Shown: positions 24,493-35,237, numbered from the stretch's first letter. The stretch is 64,000 nucleotides of DNA from Metabacillus rhizolycopersici (GCF_020075705.1 NZ_JAIQUM010000009.1:60541-124540), one strand, 5' to 3'. Notes: generated by a model not told the origin, from the sequence alone. Program-made: numbers and translations.

Positions 24493-26538
24493 ATGGATAT
24501 GAATCAATATTTAGAAGTGTTTATTGAAGAGAGCAAGGAACATTTACAAGCATGTAATGAGAAATTACTAGTATTAGAGAAAAATCCAAATGATTTATCA
24601 ATTGTAAATGATATTTTCCGTTCTGCTCATACTCTTAAAGGGATGAGTGCCACTATGGGCTACGAAGATTTGGCTAATTTGACCCATCAAATGGAAAATG
24701 TTCTAGATGCAATCAGAAATGAAAAGCTTTCAGTAACGCCTACTTTTTTAGATATCGTTTTTGCTTCCGTTGATAATCTTGAAGAAATGGTCTTTTCAAT
24801 TGCTGAGGGCGGAGATGGGAAAAAGGATGTAACGGTTGTTGTTGAAATGCTAAAAAAGTTAGAAAGTGGTCAGGGTGTTAATCAAAAAGAAATGAAGAGC
24901 GAGGATACAAATCAACTTTCTGAAAATTATTCTCTAAATCACATCAACCAAGAATATGATGACTTTGAAAATGCAGTTATTCAACAATCAAAGGAACAAG
25001 GATTTTTTGCTTATGAATTGGTTATAACACTTCGTGAGGATTGCTTATTAAAGGCAGCAAGAGTGTTTATGGTATTCGAAATTTTAGAAAAAATCGGTGA
25101 AATCATAAAAGCTGTTCCTTCGGTAGATCAACTAGAAGATGAAAAATTCGATTCACAATTTACTGTAGCAATTGTTTCAAAAGAGTCAAGTGCTGATATT
25201 CACAGTAAAATAATGAAAGTATCTGAAATTGAAGAAGTAAAGGTTCATTTATTAGACCCTATAAATAGCGTAAATACTCAATCAAACTCGCAATCTATTA
25301 TGCAGAATGGTATAGAGCAAAAAGATACTAAACAAGATTCAGAACAAGAAAGTACAGAGAAAACTGCTGCAAAACAAGGTTCCGCTAAAAATGCAAAAAC
25401 AATTCGAGTAAATATTGAACGCTTAGACATCTTAATGAATTTGTTTGAAGAGCTCGTTATTGATCGTGGTCGCTTAGAGCAGATTTCTAAAGAATTAAAC
25501 AATAATGAACTTGACGAAACAGTTGAAAGAATGTCAAGAATTTCAGGTGATCTTCAGTCAATTATTTTAAACATGCGCATGGTTCCGGTAGAAACAGTAT
25601 TTAATCGTTTCCCTCGAATGATTCGTCAGCTTGCAAAGGATTTAAATAAAAGGATCAATCTTGAAATTATCGGTGCTGAAACGGAATTAGATCGGACAGT
25701 TATTGATGAAATCGGTGATCCGCTCGTTCACCTTTTACGAAATGCAATCGATCATGGTATAGAGATGCCAGAGGATCGTATGAAAAATGGTAAACGGGAG
25801 GAAGGTAATGTTTTCCTAAAAGCGTATCATAGTGGAAATCATATGTTTATAGAGATTGAAGATGATGGTGCAGGAATAAATCGTGACCGTGTTCTTAAAA
25901 AGGCTCTTGACAGAGGTGTCGTTACGGAACAACAAGCACCAACATTAACTGACCAACAAATTTACGAGCTAATTTTCTCATCAGGATTTTCTACTGCTGA
26001 TCAAATTTCTGATGTTTCAGGACGTGGAGTTGGCCTAGATGTTGTTAAGAGTAAAATAGAATCTCTTGGCGGTTTAGTAACGATAGATTCAGAGGAAGGG
26101 AAGGGATCACTATTCTCGATTCAACTCCCATTAACCTTATCTATTATTTCTGTCATGTTGATTGAATTACAAAATGAAAAATACGCAATCCCGTTATCCT
26201 CGATAATTGAAACGGCAGTTATAAAAAAAGAGGAAATTCTTCAAGCACATAATCAAAAGGTCATTGATTTCCGCGGGAAAATTGTTCCATTGGTCTTTTT
26301 GACTGAGATCTTTGATGTGCCTGTGGAACATGTTAATGATGATTTTATATCCTTATTAATTGTAAGAAAAGGAGATAAAATGGCTGCTTTAGTAGTTGAT
26401 TCATTTATTGGTCAACAGGAAATTGTTTTAAAATCACTTGGAAATTATTTAAATAATGTATTTGCAATTTCCGGAGCAACAATTTTAGGAGATGGGCAAG
26501 TAGCCTTAATTATTGATTGTAATTCATTAATAAAATAG
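24493..26538 (+). CDS. cheA: Chemotaxis histidine kinase CheA
   Basis: Receptor-coupled kinase that phosphorylates CheY and CheB. From ATG 24493 (GAGGTG seven nt upstream) it is 681 aa; the in-frame extension to 24430 starts in R2 relic sequence. Domains in order: P1 with phosphorylated H46 in FRSAHTLKGMSATMGY, P2 (about 155-260), a Q/S/K-rich linker, P3 dimerisation helices, P4 ATPase with LLRNAIDHGIEMP (N box), DDGAG and GRGVGLDVV (G boxes), and a CheW-like P5 at the end. Confidence 0.96.
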   Translation: MDMNQYLEVFIEESKEHLQACNEKLLVLEKNPNDLSIVNDIFRSAHTLKGMSATMGYEDLANLTHQMENVLDAIRNEKLSVTPTFLDIVFASVDNLEEMVFSIAEGGDGKKDVTVVVEMLKKLESGQGVNQKEMKSEDTNQLSENYSLNHINQEYDDFENAVIQQSKEQGFFAYELVITLREDCLLKAARVFMVFEILEKIGEIIKAVPSVDQLEDEKFDSQFTVAIVSKESSADIHSKIMKVSEIEEVKVHLLDPINSVNTQSNSQSIMQNGIEQKDTKQDSEQESTEKTAAKQGSAKNAKTIRVNIERLDILMNLFEELVIDRGRLEQISKELNNNELDETVERMSRISGDLQSIILNMRMVPVETVFNRFPRMIRQLAKDLNKRINLEIIGAETELDRTVIDEIGDPLVHLLRNAIDHGIEMPEDRMKNGKREEGNVFLKAYHSGNHMFIEIEDDGAGINRDRVLKKALDRGVVTEQQAPTLTDQQIYELIFSSGFSTADQISDVSGRGVGLDVVKSKIESLGGLVTIDSEEGKGSLFSIQLPLTLSIISVMLIELQNEKYAIPLSSIIETAVIKKEEILQAHNQKVIDFRGKIVPLVFLTEIFDVPVEHVNDDFISLLIVRKGDKMAALVVDSFIGQQEIVLKSLGNYLNNVFAISGATILGDGQVALIIDCNSLIK

Positions 26539-26568
26539 TGGATTGTTGGAAAGGAGTCTAGTGAATCT

Positions 26569-27021
26569 ATGTCTGAAGATATGAAAGTCATTGTGTTTCA
26601 ATTAGAGAATGAGGAATATGGAATTCCAGTTCAACAAGTTCGTTCGATTGAAAGGGTACAACACATTACTCGAGTACCAAGAACAGCACCCTTTATTAAA
26701 GGTGTCATTAATTTAAGAGGGGTAATAACTCCAATCATTGACTTGCGTATCCGCCTTGGTCTTGCAGAGCTTAGTGTTAATGAAAGTACGAGGATAATCA
26801 TTGTTTCTAATGAGGATATGGATGTTGGTTTTATTGTAGATGCAGCAAATGATGTCATTGATCTTGGTGAAGACACCATTGAGCCAGCACCAGATGTAGT
26901 AGGATCTGTTCAAGCTGAATATATTAAAGGTGTAGCAAAGGTGGAGAAAAGATTAATCGTAATGATTGATTTAGAAGAAGTTTTAAAGGTTGAAATAGGA
27001 CAATCTTTTGTAAATATATAG
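26569..27021 (+). CDS. cheW: Chemotaxis coupling protein CheW
   Basis: Scaffold protein joining CheA to chemoreceptors. The 150-aa product is a single CheW domain, including VQQVRSIERVQHITRVP and FIKGVINLRGVITPIIDL. RBS AAGGAGTCTAG precedes ATG 26569. The C-terminus KVEIGQSFVNI is short. Position between cheA and cheC is the Bacillus order. Confidence 0.96.
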   Translation: MSEDMKVIVFQLENEEYGIPVQQVRSIERVQHITRVPRTAPFIKGVINLRGVITPIIDLRIRLGLAELSVNESTRIIIVSNEDMDVGFIVDAANDVIDLGEDTIEPAPDVVGSVQAEYIKGVAKVEKRLIVMIDLEEVLKVEIGQSFVNI

Positions 27022-27031
27022 GGCCAAACAA

Positions 27032-27673
27032 ATGGATTATATAAATAGTATTACGAATAAGCATATAGATATTTTGAAAGAGGTCGGAAATATCGGGGCG
27101 GGTCATTCTGCTACTGCTCTATCCATGCTTATAAATAAAAAAATCAATATGACGGTCCCAAATGTCGAGATTGTTTCATTTAATGAACTTATGGAGTGGC
27201 TCGGTGGTTCGGAAGTTGTCATTGCGAGTGTTTACTTAAGGATTAAAGGAGATGTTTCTGGATCGCTATTTTTTGTCCTTAGTATTGAGCAAGCGGAACG
27301 TTTCATAAAACAATTAATAGCCGATGATCATTTTTCACTTATTAATTCAACTGAACACGAGCTTGGTTTATCTGCTTTTCAGGAACTTGGAAACATATTA
27401 ACTGGTTCTTACCTTTCATCTTTGTCAGACTTAACAGGAACAAATCTTTATCCTTCTGTACCTTCTTTATCAATCGATATGTTTGGTGCGGTGATTAGTC
27501 ACGGATTAATCGAGCTCTCTCATGTTAGTGACTATGCGATTATCATCGACACGGTGATTAAGGAAGAGGATCATTTTGAAGTAGATACAGTAAAAGGGCA
27601 CTTTTTCTTATTACCTGACCCAGAATCATTTAAAAAGCTTTTCGAGGCGTTAGGTGTTACAGATGAAACGTGA
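27032..27673 (+). CDS. cheC: CheY-P phosphatase CheC
   Basis: CheC hydrolyses CheY-P and exchanges with receptors for CheD in the adaptation loop. The product is 213 aa. Both catalytic sites of the CYX family are present: EVGNIGAGHS (E17, N20) and ELGNILTGSY (E118, N121). The ribosome site is poor (GGGCC), so translational coupling with cheW, 10 nt upstream, is likely. The 3' end overlaps cheD by 11 nt. Confidence 0.95.
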   Translation: MDYINSITNKHIDILKEVGNIGAGHSATALSMLINKKINMTVPNVEIVSFNELMEWLGGSEVVIASVYLRIKGDVSGSLFFVLSIEQAERFIKQLIADDHFSLINSTEHELGLSAFQELGNILTGSYLSSLSDLTGTNLYPSVPSLSIDMFGAVISHGLIELSHVSDYAIIIDTVIKEEDHFEVDTVKGHFFLLPDPESFKKLFEALGVTDET

Positions 27674-28163
27674 ACCCTCAGAAATCATAAAGGTCGGTAT
27701 TGCTGATTTAAATGTAGTTAAGTCACCAAAGCTTATTCGAACCATGGGATTAGGTTCATGTGTAGGTGTGGTTTTATTCGATAAAGTAAATAGTATAGCT
27801 GGATTAGCCCATATTATGCTACCAGATTCCTCGCTTGCGAATAAAGATTCTTTGAACCATGCGAAATATGCAGATACCGCGATACCAAAACTAATGACTA
27901 AATTAGCGGAAGCAGGTGCTAGAATTAGCTCATTACAAGCGAAAATGGCAGGTGGTGCACAGATGTTCCAATTTCAATCGGCAAGCGATACGATAAGAAT
28001 AGGTCCAAGAAATGTAGAAGCAATAAAGCAACAGCTGATTTTGAAAAACATTCCTCTAATAAGTGAAGAAGTGGGCGGAAACAAAGGGAGAACAATTGAA
28101 TTTGATCCGAAAACATGTGAATTAATGATACGAACGGTGAATCAAGGTACAAAAGTAATTTGA
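27663..28163 (+). CDS. cheD: Chemoreceptor deamidase CheD
   Basis: CheD deamidates receptor glutamines and activates CheC. From ATG 27663 (AGGTG six nt upstream, within cheC) it is 166 aa, the B. subtilis length; GTG 27654 overlaps the ribosome site. Catalytic residues of the family are in place: cysteine in GLGSCVGVVLFD and histidine in GLAHIMLP, followed by the AKMAGGAQMF motif. A 40-nt gap leads to sigD. Confidence 0.95.
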   Translation: MKREPSEIIKVGIADLNVVKSPKLIRTMGLGSCVGVVLFDKVNSIAGLAHIMLPDSSLANKDSLNHAKYADTAIPKLMTKLAEAGARISSLQAKMAGGAQMFQFQSASDTIRIGPRNVEAIKQQLILKNIPLISEEVGGNKGRTIEFDPKTCELMIRTVNQGTKVI

Positions 28164-28203
28164 TGCGAATTGGTAAATAAACAACTCTGGGTGAGGGAGA
28201 ATA

Positions 28204-28971
28204 ATGACACAATTAACATTGACTGATGAACAAGTGATATGGCGAAAATGGAAGGATGTACGTGACCCACATGCTGGTGATGTCCTTATCAAAAAGTATA
28301 TGCCGCTCGTTTCTTATTATGTTCAACGGATTTCGATTGGGCTTCCTAAAACCGTTAATAAAGATGATTTAATGAGTTTAGGTATATTCGGGTTGTATGA
28401 TGCTTTGGAAAAATTCGATCCAACTCGTGATTTGAAATTTGATACGTATGCGTCATTTCGGGTAAGGGGAGCCATTATTGATGGGTTACGAAAAGAGGAT
28501 TGGCTACCACGTAGCTCAAGAGAAAAGGCGAAACGGGTTGAAGCAACAATTGAGAAGTTAGAGCAAAAATATTTGAGAAATGTTTCTCCTAAAGAAATTG
28601 CTAATGAATTAGGACTTTCAGAAGGGGAAGTTGTTCATGTAATGAACGAAGGCTTTTTTGCACATATTCTATCTATTGATGATCAGCTTTTTGATCAAGA
28701 TGATGGAGAAAGCATTGGATTTACCATTAAGGATGATCATCAACATACTCCAGAGGATAAAGTCCTGAAGGATGAACTAATTGCACAACTATCAGAAGTC
28801 ATAACACAATTAAGTGAAAAAGAACAGCTTGTTATTAGTTTTTTTTACAAAGAAGAATTAACGTTAACTGAGATCGGACAAGTTATGAATTTATCCACAT
28901 CCAGAATTTCGCAAATCCATTCAAAAGCTTTATTTAAATTAAGAAAAATACTAGAAAATTTGATTCATTAA
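28204..28971 (+). CDS. sigD: RNA polymerase sigma factor SigD (flagellar)
   Basis: Alternative sigma factor for late flagellar, autolysin and motility genes. The product is 255 aa. Region 2 holds DDLMSLGIFGLYDALEKFDP and the DTYASFRVRGAIIDGLRKED stretch, region 3 follows, and region 4 has ELTLTEIGQVMNLSTSRISQ. RBS GGTGAGGGAGA. Its place near the 3' end of the long operon is known in B. subtilis to limit SigD level and generate motile/sessile heterogeneity; that the same applies here is inference. Confidence 0.97.
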   Translation: MTQLTLTDEQVIWRKWKDVRDPHAGDVLIKKYMPLVSYYVQRISIGLPKTVNKDDLMSLGIFGLYDALEKFDPTRDLKFDTYASFRVRGAIIDGLRKEDWLPRSSREKAKRVEATIEKLEQKYLRNVSPKEIANELGLSEGEVVHVMNEGFFAHILSIDDQLFDQDDGESIGFTIKDDHQHTPEDKVLKDELIAQLSEVITQLSEKEQLVISFFYKEELTLTEIGQVMNLSTSRISQIHSKALFKLRKILENLIH

Positions 28972-29034
28972 CGATCTATAGAATCTGGAGTTGAAATTTG
29001 GCTTACTTAGGAGCATGGTTAAGAGAGGATCTCT

Positions 29035-29559
29035 ATGACAGCAATATTACTTTCGATAAGTTTACTACTTCATGTAGTAGCTTTTTATTTTATCGCCGTT
29101 TTATATATGAAATATTCAACGATTAAAGAACTTTCAGACACGCAAAAAAAGATGATTGAGGAAACGGAACAGGCAATGACTAGTTTTTTAATTGAAATGA
29201 AGGATGAGAACGAAAGACTGCTTCAACACTTAAATTCTAGCTCTGAACATCCACAACAAAGAAATAAGTCAGTGATGTTGGAAAAGAAAGACCTTCAACA
29301 AAATGAGATTCCATCTAAAGAAAGTAGAAGGAATGACTTAATTGTAGAACGTCAAGAAGACTTACCTGATTATTTAGCTGCAGCCAATTTGGTAGAAGAC
29401 ATTATCGAAATAACGAATGCACCACAAGAAAAAATGATTCCCTTTGAATTAGAGGCTATAAATCTTTTTAAAAATGGCCATACTGTGGAACAGATTGCTA
29501 AAAAATTAAATAAAGGGAAGATTGAAATCGAGCTTCTGCTAAAATTTCGTCAAAAATAG
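29035..29559 (+). CDS. swrB: Swarming motility protein SwrB
   Basis: SwrB promotes activation of the flagellar export apparatus in B. subtilis. The 174-aa product has an N-terminal membrane helix (about residues 3-24), a charged coiled-coil/disordered middle and a C-terminal segment ELEAINLFKNGHTVEQIAKK followed by a helix that resembles the SwrB end. Identity rests mainly on position between sigD and rpsB, architecture and this C-terminus. I see no terminator between it and the rpsB promoter. Confidence 0.87.
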   Translation: MTAILLSISLLLHVVAFYFIAVLYMKYSTIKELSDTQKKMIEETEQAMTSFLIEMKDENERLLQHLNSSSEHPQQRNKSVMLEKKDLQQNEIPSKESRRNDLIVERQEDLPDYLAAANLVEDIIEITNAPQEKMIPFELEAINLFKNGHTVEQIAKKLNKGKIEIELLLKFRQK

Positions 29560-29597
29560 ATACCCTACTTTGTCCTGTAATAAGTTGCACTTTAACC

Positions 29598-29626
29598 TTG
29601 ATTGTCAAGTTAGGTTATGGTATATT
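29598..29626 (+). promoter_or_regulatory. SigA-type promoter for rpsB
   Basis: TTGATT (29598-29603), 17-bp spacer and an extended -10 TGGTATATT (hexamer 29621-29626). Transcription would start near 29633, leaving a leader of about 108 nt that contains a small GCTTA/TAAGC hairpin (29649-29664) and two purine-rich ribosome sites. Ribosomal protein S2 represses its own leader in some bacteria; no such structure is proven here. Confidence 0.7.
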
Positions 29627-29704
29627 AATTTTTGGTGTTAATACACACGCTTATAGATTTAAGCATTGGTGCTGTTTTTACAGTTATGCCTAAAGATGAT
29701 ATAA

Positions 29705-30442
<738 letters not shown>

Positions 30443-30451
30443 TTTGCAAAG

Positions 30452-30488
30452 GGTGATAAGAGGAATTGGCCTTTTATCACCTTTTTTT
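30452..30488 (+). terminator. Intrinsic terminator after rpsB
   Basis: GGTGATAAGAGG pairs with CCTTTTATCACC (12 bp with one G-U) across a 6-nt loop, followed by seven T. Its position between rpsB and tsf suggests that expression of tsf is set by partial termination or a second promoter. Confidence 0.85.
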
Positions 30489-30621
30489 AAGCAAGTTACA
30501 TAAAACTTACACTGCACTTTGCTTTGAGTCAGTATCGCAAATGTCGCTGTCGCTAAAAGAAGAGACTTTATTTTATTAAACAAATAATAAATGACAATGA
30601 ACCTTAAGGAGGAATACTATT

Positions 30622-31503
30622 ATGGCAGTAACTGCACAAATGGTAAAAGAACTACGTGAAAAAACTGGCGCTGGAATGATGGATTGTAAAAAGGCGTTAA
30701 CTGAAACAAACGGAGATATGGATCAAGCGATTGACTACCTTCGTGAAAAAGGAATTGCAAAAGCAGCTAAAAAAGCTGACCGTATTGCAGCTGAAGGTTC
30801 TACTTTAGTAAAAGTAGAAGGTAATGAAGCTGTTATTTTAGAAGTTAACTCTGAAACAGATTTCGTTGCGAAAAACGAAGGTTTCATTGAGTTAATTAAT
30901 GGTTTAGCTGATTTCTTATTAGCTAAAAAGCCTGCTGATTTAGATGCTGCATTAGCAGAAACAATGGATAACGGTTCAACTGTAGAAGATTACATTAACT
31001 CTGCAATTGCGAAAATTGGTGAGAAAATTACACTTCGCCGTTTTACAGTTGTTACAAAAACAGATAACGATGCTTTTGGTGCATATTTACATATGGGAGG
31101 ACGTATCGGCGTTCTAACATTATTAGAAGGTACTACTAATGAAGTTGCTGCTAAAGATGTTGCAATGCATATCGCTGCAGTTAATCCTAAATATGTATCA
31201 CGTGATCAAGTTTCTGCAGAAGAAGCTGAGCATGAGCGTAAAATATTGACTGAGCAAGCACTTAACGAAGGTAAACCAGAAAATATCGTTGCGAAAATGG
31301 TTGAAGGTCGTTTAAGCAAATACTTTGAAGATATTTGTTTATTAGATCAAAGCTTCGTTAAAAATCCAGATCAAAAAGTAAAACAATTTGTTGAGTCTCA
31401 TGGCGGTACAGTTAACACATTTATCCGTTACGAAGTTGGCGAAGGAATCGAAAAACGCCAAGACAACTTTGCTGAAGAAGTAATGAACCAAGTTAAAAAA
31501 TAA
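30622..31503 (+). CDS. tsf: Elongation factor Ts
   Basis: Guanine nucleotide exchange factor for EF-Tu. The product is 293 aa, the Bacillus length. The N-terminal UBA-like domain and signature [16 protein letters not shown] are at about 10-25, and the second signature [15 protein letters not shown] at about 74-88. RBS AAGGAGG. Terminated by the hairpin at 31577. Confidence 0.98.
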   Translation: MAVTAQMVKELREKTGAGMMDCKKALTETNGDMDQAIDYLREKGIAKAAKKADRIAAEGSTLVKVEGNEAVILEVNSETDFVAKNEGFIELINGLADFLLAKKPADLDAALAETMDNGSTVEDYINSAIAKIGEKITLRRFTVVTKTDNDAFGAYLHMGGRIGVLTLLEGTTNEVAAKDVAMHIAAVNPKYVSRDQVSAEEAEHERKILTEQALNEGKPENIVAKMVEGRLSKYFEDICLLDQSFVKNPDQKVKQFVESHGGTVNTFIRYEVGEGIEKRQDNFAEEVMNQVKK

Positions 31504-31576
31504 TCCTGTTTTCGAACACTAGCTTTAGTCACCTTACATGTTAGAACGAATGATTATACATTTCAAAAAATGCAAA

Positions 31577-31607
31577 AAGGGAACACAGGCTGTGTTCCCT
31601 TCTTTTC
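31577..31607 (+). terminator. Intrinsic terminator after tsf
   Basis: AAGGGAACACA and TGTGTTCCCTT form an 11-bp stem with a GGC loop, followed by an interrupted T tract (TCTTTTC). Confidence 0.85.
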
Positions 31608-31992
31608 GAAATAAATGGTTTGTTTTCCTTACTGATTGTTTGTAGATGATCTATATTAAGGTATGAAATATTGCTAAATATATCATCTTTTCGTGAACAC
31701 CTTGTATAGTGGCTACAGGGTAGATTTGCAAAAAAGAAAATATAAATGAGTGTAACAAAAAGCTGTACTTAAAAAATTGAAGACACGAATAAACGTCGAA
31801 TTTTTTAACTTTCGGGAGATTATAAGCAACTCAATAATTGAAGGTAAAGTACACCTTTGATTATTGAGGCTCTTATTTATCTCACATTAATGGGGGAAAT
31901 AGAAAATTCACTGCCTGGAGTCTCGCATTAACCTACTCTAAGTATGGTAGTTACTCGTTTCTTAGAAAAAAATTTTGAACTTAAATTTGGAA

Positions 31993-32047
31993 GCTAGCTC
32001 CAGCGTCTAGTTATGACTGGTATATTCCTTTAGGCGCTTCTGCTTTT
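31993..32047 (+). repeat. Abbreviated R1 element upstream of pyrH
   Basis: GCTAGCTCCAGCGTCTAG and TTTAGGCGCTTCTGCTTTTC are the two ends of the R1 family joined by only about 20 nt, as if the central hairpin had been lost. Compare the full copies at 45021-45145 and 58352-58471. Confidence 0.6.
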
Positions 32048-32075
32048 CTAACAAGCAACAATGATGGAGGTAAAC

Positions 32076-32798
32076 ATGAGTAATCCTAAATATAAACGTA
32101 TTGTTCTAAAATTAAGTGGTGAAGCACTTGCAGGTGATAATGGATTTGGTATTAATCCATCTGTAATCCAATCAATCGCGAAACAAGTGAAGGAAATTGC
32201 AGAGCTAGATGTTGAAGTTGCTGTGGTTGTTGGCGGTGGAAATATTTGGCGTGGTAAAATCGGTAGTGAAATGGGGATGGACCGTGCGACTGCTGACTAC
32301 ATGGGCATGCTTGCAACTGTCATGAACTCTTTAGCATTACAAGACAGTCTTGAAACTCAAGGTATTCAAACACGTGTTCAAACTTCTATTGAAATGAGAC
32401 AAGTTGCGGAGCCTTACATAAGAAGAAAGGCTATTCGTCATCTAGAGAAAAAACGTGTTGTGATATTCGCAGCTGGAACAGGTAACCCATATTTCTCTAC
32501 AGACACGACAGCTGCTTTACGTGCTGCAGAAATTGAAGCGGATGTCATTTTAATGGCGAAAAACAATGTGGATGGTGTATACAACGCAGATCCTAGAATT
32601 GATGACAGTGCTGTAAAATATGATTCACTATCCTATTTAGACGTAATAAAAGAAGGTCTTGCTGTTATGGATTCAACTGCCTCTTCTTTATGTATGGATA
32701 ATGATATCCCATTAATTGTCTTCTCTATAATGGAAGAAGGAAACATTAAACGTGCCGTAACTGGCGAAAATATTGGAACAATCGTTAGGGGGAAATAA
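32076..32798 (+). CDS. pyrH: UMP kinase
   Basis: Hexameric kinase converting UMP to UDP with ATP, the entry to UTP/CTP and UDP-sugar synthesis. From ATG 32076 (GGAGG seven nt upstream) it is 240 aa; two upstream in-frame ATGs at 32061/32064 overlap the ribosome site. Signatures: LKLSGEAL near residue 10, [10 protein letters not shown] near 50, and [15 protein letters not shown] near 160. frr begins 2 nt later. Confidence 0.97.
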   Translation: MSNPKYKRIVLKLSGEALAGDNGFGINPSVIQSIAKQVKEIAELDVEVAVVVGGGNIWRGKIGSEMGMDRATADYMGMLATVMNSLALQDSLETQGIQTRVQTSIEMRQVAEPYIRRKAIRHLEKKRVVIFAAGTGNPYFSTDTTAALRAAEIEADVILMAKNNVDGVYNADPRIDDSAVKYDSLSYLDVIKEGLAVMDSTASSLCMDNDIPLIVFSIMEEGNIKRAVTGENIGTIVRGK

Positions 32799-32800
32799 CC

Positions 32801-33358
32801 TTGGCTAAACAAATATTAGCAAACACAAAAGATAAAATGGAAAAAGCAGTATCATCACTAAGTCGTGAACTTGCTTCAGTAAGAGCAGGTAGAGCTAGCG
32901 CAAATTTATTAGATAAAATCTCTGTTGAATACTATGGTGCACCAACACCTGTTAATCAACTTGCATCAATTAGTGTTCCAGAAGCTCGTCTTCTTGTTAT
33001 TCAACCTTATGATAAGACTGTACTAGCAGACATCGAAAAGGCTATTTTGAAGTCAGACCTAGGATTAACTCCATCAAATGATGGTTCACTGATTCGTTTA
33101 TCAATTCCTGCTCTTACAGAAGAAAGACGTAAAGAACTTGTCAAATTGGTTAAAAAATATGCGGAAGAAGCAAAAATAGCTGTCCGCAACGTTAGACGTG
33201 ATGCTAACGATGAGTTGAAAAAGCTTGAAAAAAATGGTGAAATCACAGAGGATGAGCTAAGAAACAACAATGAGAATGTCCAAAAATTGACGGATGAATT
33301 TATTGTAAAAGTGGATAATGTGGCAAAAGATAAAGAAAAAGAAATTATGGATGTTTAA
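32801..33358 (+). CDS. frr: Ribosome recycling factor
   Basis: RRF splits post-termination ribosomes with EF-G. The product is 185 aa, exactly the usual length. Start TTG 32801 lies behind TTAGGGGGAAA within pyrH's end. Conserved segments: [20 protein letters not shown] at about 25-44, PAL TEERR near 105 and [10 protein letters not shown] near 130. Terminator at 33390. Confidence 0.97.
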   Translation: MAKQILANTKDKMEKAVSSLSRELASVRAGRASANLLDKISVEYYGAPTPVNQLASISVPEARLLVIQPYDKTVLADIEKAILKSDLGLTPSNDGSLIRLSIPALTEERRKELVKLVKKYAEEAKIAVRNVRRDANDELKKLEKNGEITEDELRNNNENVQKLTDEFIVKVDNVAKDKEKEIMDV

Positions 33359-33389
33359 TTAAAGCATATGTACAATTGATATGTGAAAG

Positions 33390-33418
33390 ACCCTCTAATG
33401 TTTACAGGGGGTTTTTTT
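33390..33418 (+). terminator. Intrinsic terminator after frr
   Basis: ACCCTC pairs with GGGGGT (six pairs, one T-G) across an 11-nt loop, followed by TTTTTTT. The stem is short but the T-run is long. Confidence 0.7.
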
Positions 33419-33485
33419 GTTAATACTATTAACATATCATCATGATATAAAAAGGTCATGAATTATTGGGTGATGGAGGAATCAC

Positions 33486-34265
33486 ATGCTCAACTTATTA
33501 AAGATGTGGAAAGGAAGTCCTCAACCTTCCAATGAACAAACACTTGTCAATGAGGATATAGTAAATGGAGAAATACCAGATCACATTGCGATCATTATGG
33601 ACGGCAATGGCCGATGGGCAAAAAAACGGGCACTTCCGCGAATAGCTGGACATCATGAAGGAATGAAGGTTGTCCGGAAAATTACAAAACAAGCAAGTCA
33701 ACTCGGTGTTAAAGTTCTAACACTTTATGCTTTCTCAACAGAAAATTGGAAAAGACCTAAAACAGAGGTTGATTATATAATGAGACTGCCTGAGGAATTT
33801 TTAAATACATATTTACCGGAGTTAATTGATGAGAATGTACGAGTTCGGATTATCGGTGATATGGGCAGACTTCCAACTCATACGCAAAGAGCGGTTGAAA
33901 AAGCTATGTTAGACACAAAGGACAATAAAGGGTTAATTCTCAATTTTGCCATTAACTACGGTAGCCGTGCAGAAATCATTTCTGCGGTACAAAAAATTGC
34001 TCAAGATGTAAAAAGTGGCCAAATTGATAGTACATCAATTGATGAATCCCTTTTTGCCGACTATTTAATGACGCAGTCTTTGAATGATCCTGATCTATTA
34101 ATACGTACAAGTGGTGAAATTAGACTTAGTAATTTTATGTTGTGGCAGCTTGCTTATACAGAATTTTGGTTTACTGATGTGCTGTGGCCAGATTTTGATG
34201 AACAAAACTTTTTACAAGCAATTTATACATATCAACAAAGAGGACGCAGATTTGGTGGCGTATAA
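33486..34265 (+). CDS. uppS: Undecaprenyl diphosphate synthase
   Basis: Cis-prenyltransferase that makes the C55 lipid carrier for peptidoglycan and teichoic acids. The product is 259 aa. The catalytic D39 lies in IIMDGNGRWAKKR, then FSTENWKRP near 85 and the C-terminal diphosphate-binding DLLIRTSGEIRLSNFMLWQ near 200. RBS GATGGAGG. cdsA starts 16 nt downstream. Confidence 0.97.
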   Translation: MLNLLKMWKGSPQPSNEQTLVNEDIVNGEIPDHIAIIMDGNGRWAKKRALPRIAGHHEGMKVVRKITKQASQLGVKVLTLYAFSTENWKRPKTEVDYIMRLPEEFLNTYLPELIDENVRVRIIGDMGRLPTHTQRAVEKAMLDTKDNKGLILNFAINYGSRAEIISAVQKIAQDVKSGQIDSTSIDESLFADYLMTQSLNDPDLLIRTSGEIRLSNFMLWQLAYTEFWFTDVLWPDFDEQNFLQAIYTYQQRGRRFGGV

Positions 34266-34281
34266 AAGGTGATGAGATACA

Positions 34282-35076
34282 ATGAAACAACGAATTTTAA
34301 CTGCAGTTATAGCTGCAGCTCTATTTCTACCATTTGTCATTTACGGGAAATTACCGTTTACAATATTTGTTTATTTACTAGCCTCGATTGCATTGCATGA
34401 ATTATTAAAAATGAAAAAAATATCATTAGCAAGTATTCCAGGTTTAGTGAGTTTAGTGATTTTATGGGTTCTATTAATTCCAACTTCGTACATAACAATA
34501 TTAGACGAGGTTAATTTTTCAAAGGCTGAATTTGCATTATTGGCTTTACTGTTGTTATTGACATATACAGTTGTAACGAAAAATAAATTTACGTTTGATG
34601 ATGTCGGATTTGTTGTCATCGCAATCTTTTATTTAGGAATTGGCTTTTATTTTCTAATTGAAACGAGAAATGTTGGTCTAGAGCTTGTGTTTTATGCGTT
34701 ACTATTAATATGGGTAACTGATTCAGGTGCTTATTTTGTAGGTCGCGCAATGGGTAAGAATAAGCTTTGGCCAGAGATAAGTCCAAATAAAACAATAGAG
34801 GGTGCCATTGGTGGCGTAGTATTTGCGGTATTATTCTCTTGGATCTATCATTATTTCACAGGTGTTCTTGATAACTATTTGATTGTGACGGTCATGACAA
34901 TTTTCCTATCTGTTTTTGGACAAATTGGTGATCTTGTAGAATCGGCATTAAAACGTCATTACCAAGTAAAGGATTCGGGTACGATACTACCTGGACATGG
35001 TGGGATTTTAGATCGATTTGATAGTCTGTTATTTGTATTACCTATCTTACATTTCTTGATGAATATACTTTTTTAA
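34282..35076 (+). CDS. cdsA: Phosphatidate cytidylyltransferase
   Basis: Integral membrane enzyme forming CDP-diacylglycerol from phosphatidate and CTP, the precursor of bacterial phospholipids. The 264-aa protein has about seven to eight hydrophobic helices. The CdsA signature SALKRHYQVKDSGTILPGHG and then GILDRFDSLLF lies at about 215-245. RBS AAGGTGATGAG. A 357-nt gap with repeats follows before dxr. Confidence 0.97.
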   Translation: MKQRILTAVIAAALFLPFVIYGKLPFTIFVYLLASIALHELLKMKKISLASIPGLVSLVILWVLLIPTSYITILDEVNFSKAEFALLALLLLLTYTVVTKNKFTFDDVGFVVIAIFYLGIGFYFLIETRNVGLELVFYALLLIWVTDSGAYFVGRAMGKNKLWPEISPNKTIEGAIGGVVFAVLFSWIYHYFTGVLDNYLIVTVMTIFLSVFGQIGDLVESALKRHYQVKDSGTILPGHGGILDRFDSLLFVLPILHFLMNILF

Positions 35077-35237
35077 AGGATAGACGGAATGTATCTATTG
35101 TATTTAGTTTTGATTCTAGAGTTAAACTCATGAAGTGCAAAAGCAGTAGTAGTGCTTAACTACGCGTTTGTACTTGTGTCTACAATTTAGCAACTAAAAA
35201 CAAAAGGTTAGTAACATCTTCCTTTCTCGAGCGCTTT

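Larger units (their letters stand above)
31504..32075 (+). other. 572-nt gap between tsf and pyrH with repeat remnants
   Basis: No gene is visible. After the tsf terminator the gap is AT-rich. An R1-type core hairpin lies at 31822-31876: ATAAG...CTTAT flanks CTCAATAAT/ATTATTGAG, and the centre GGTAAAGTACACCTT matches GGCAAAGTACGCCTT of the R1 copy at 58404. A degraded R2-like stretch may follow (31878-31957, TCTCGCATTAAC), and an abbreviated R1 lies at 31993-32047. GATGGAGG at 32062 is the pyrH ribosome site. Confidence 0.55.
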
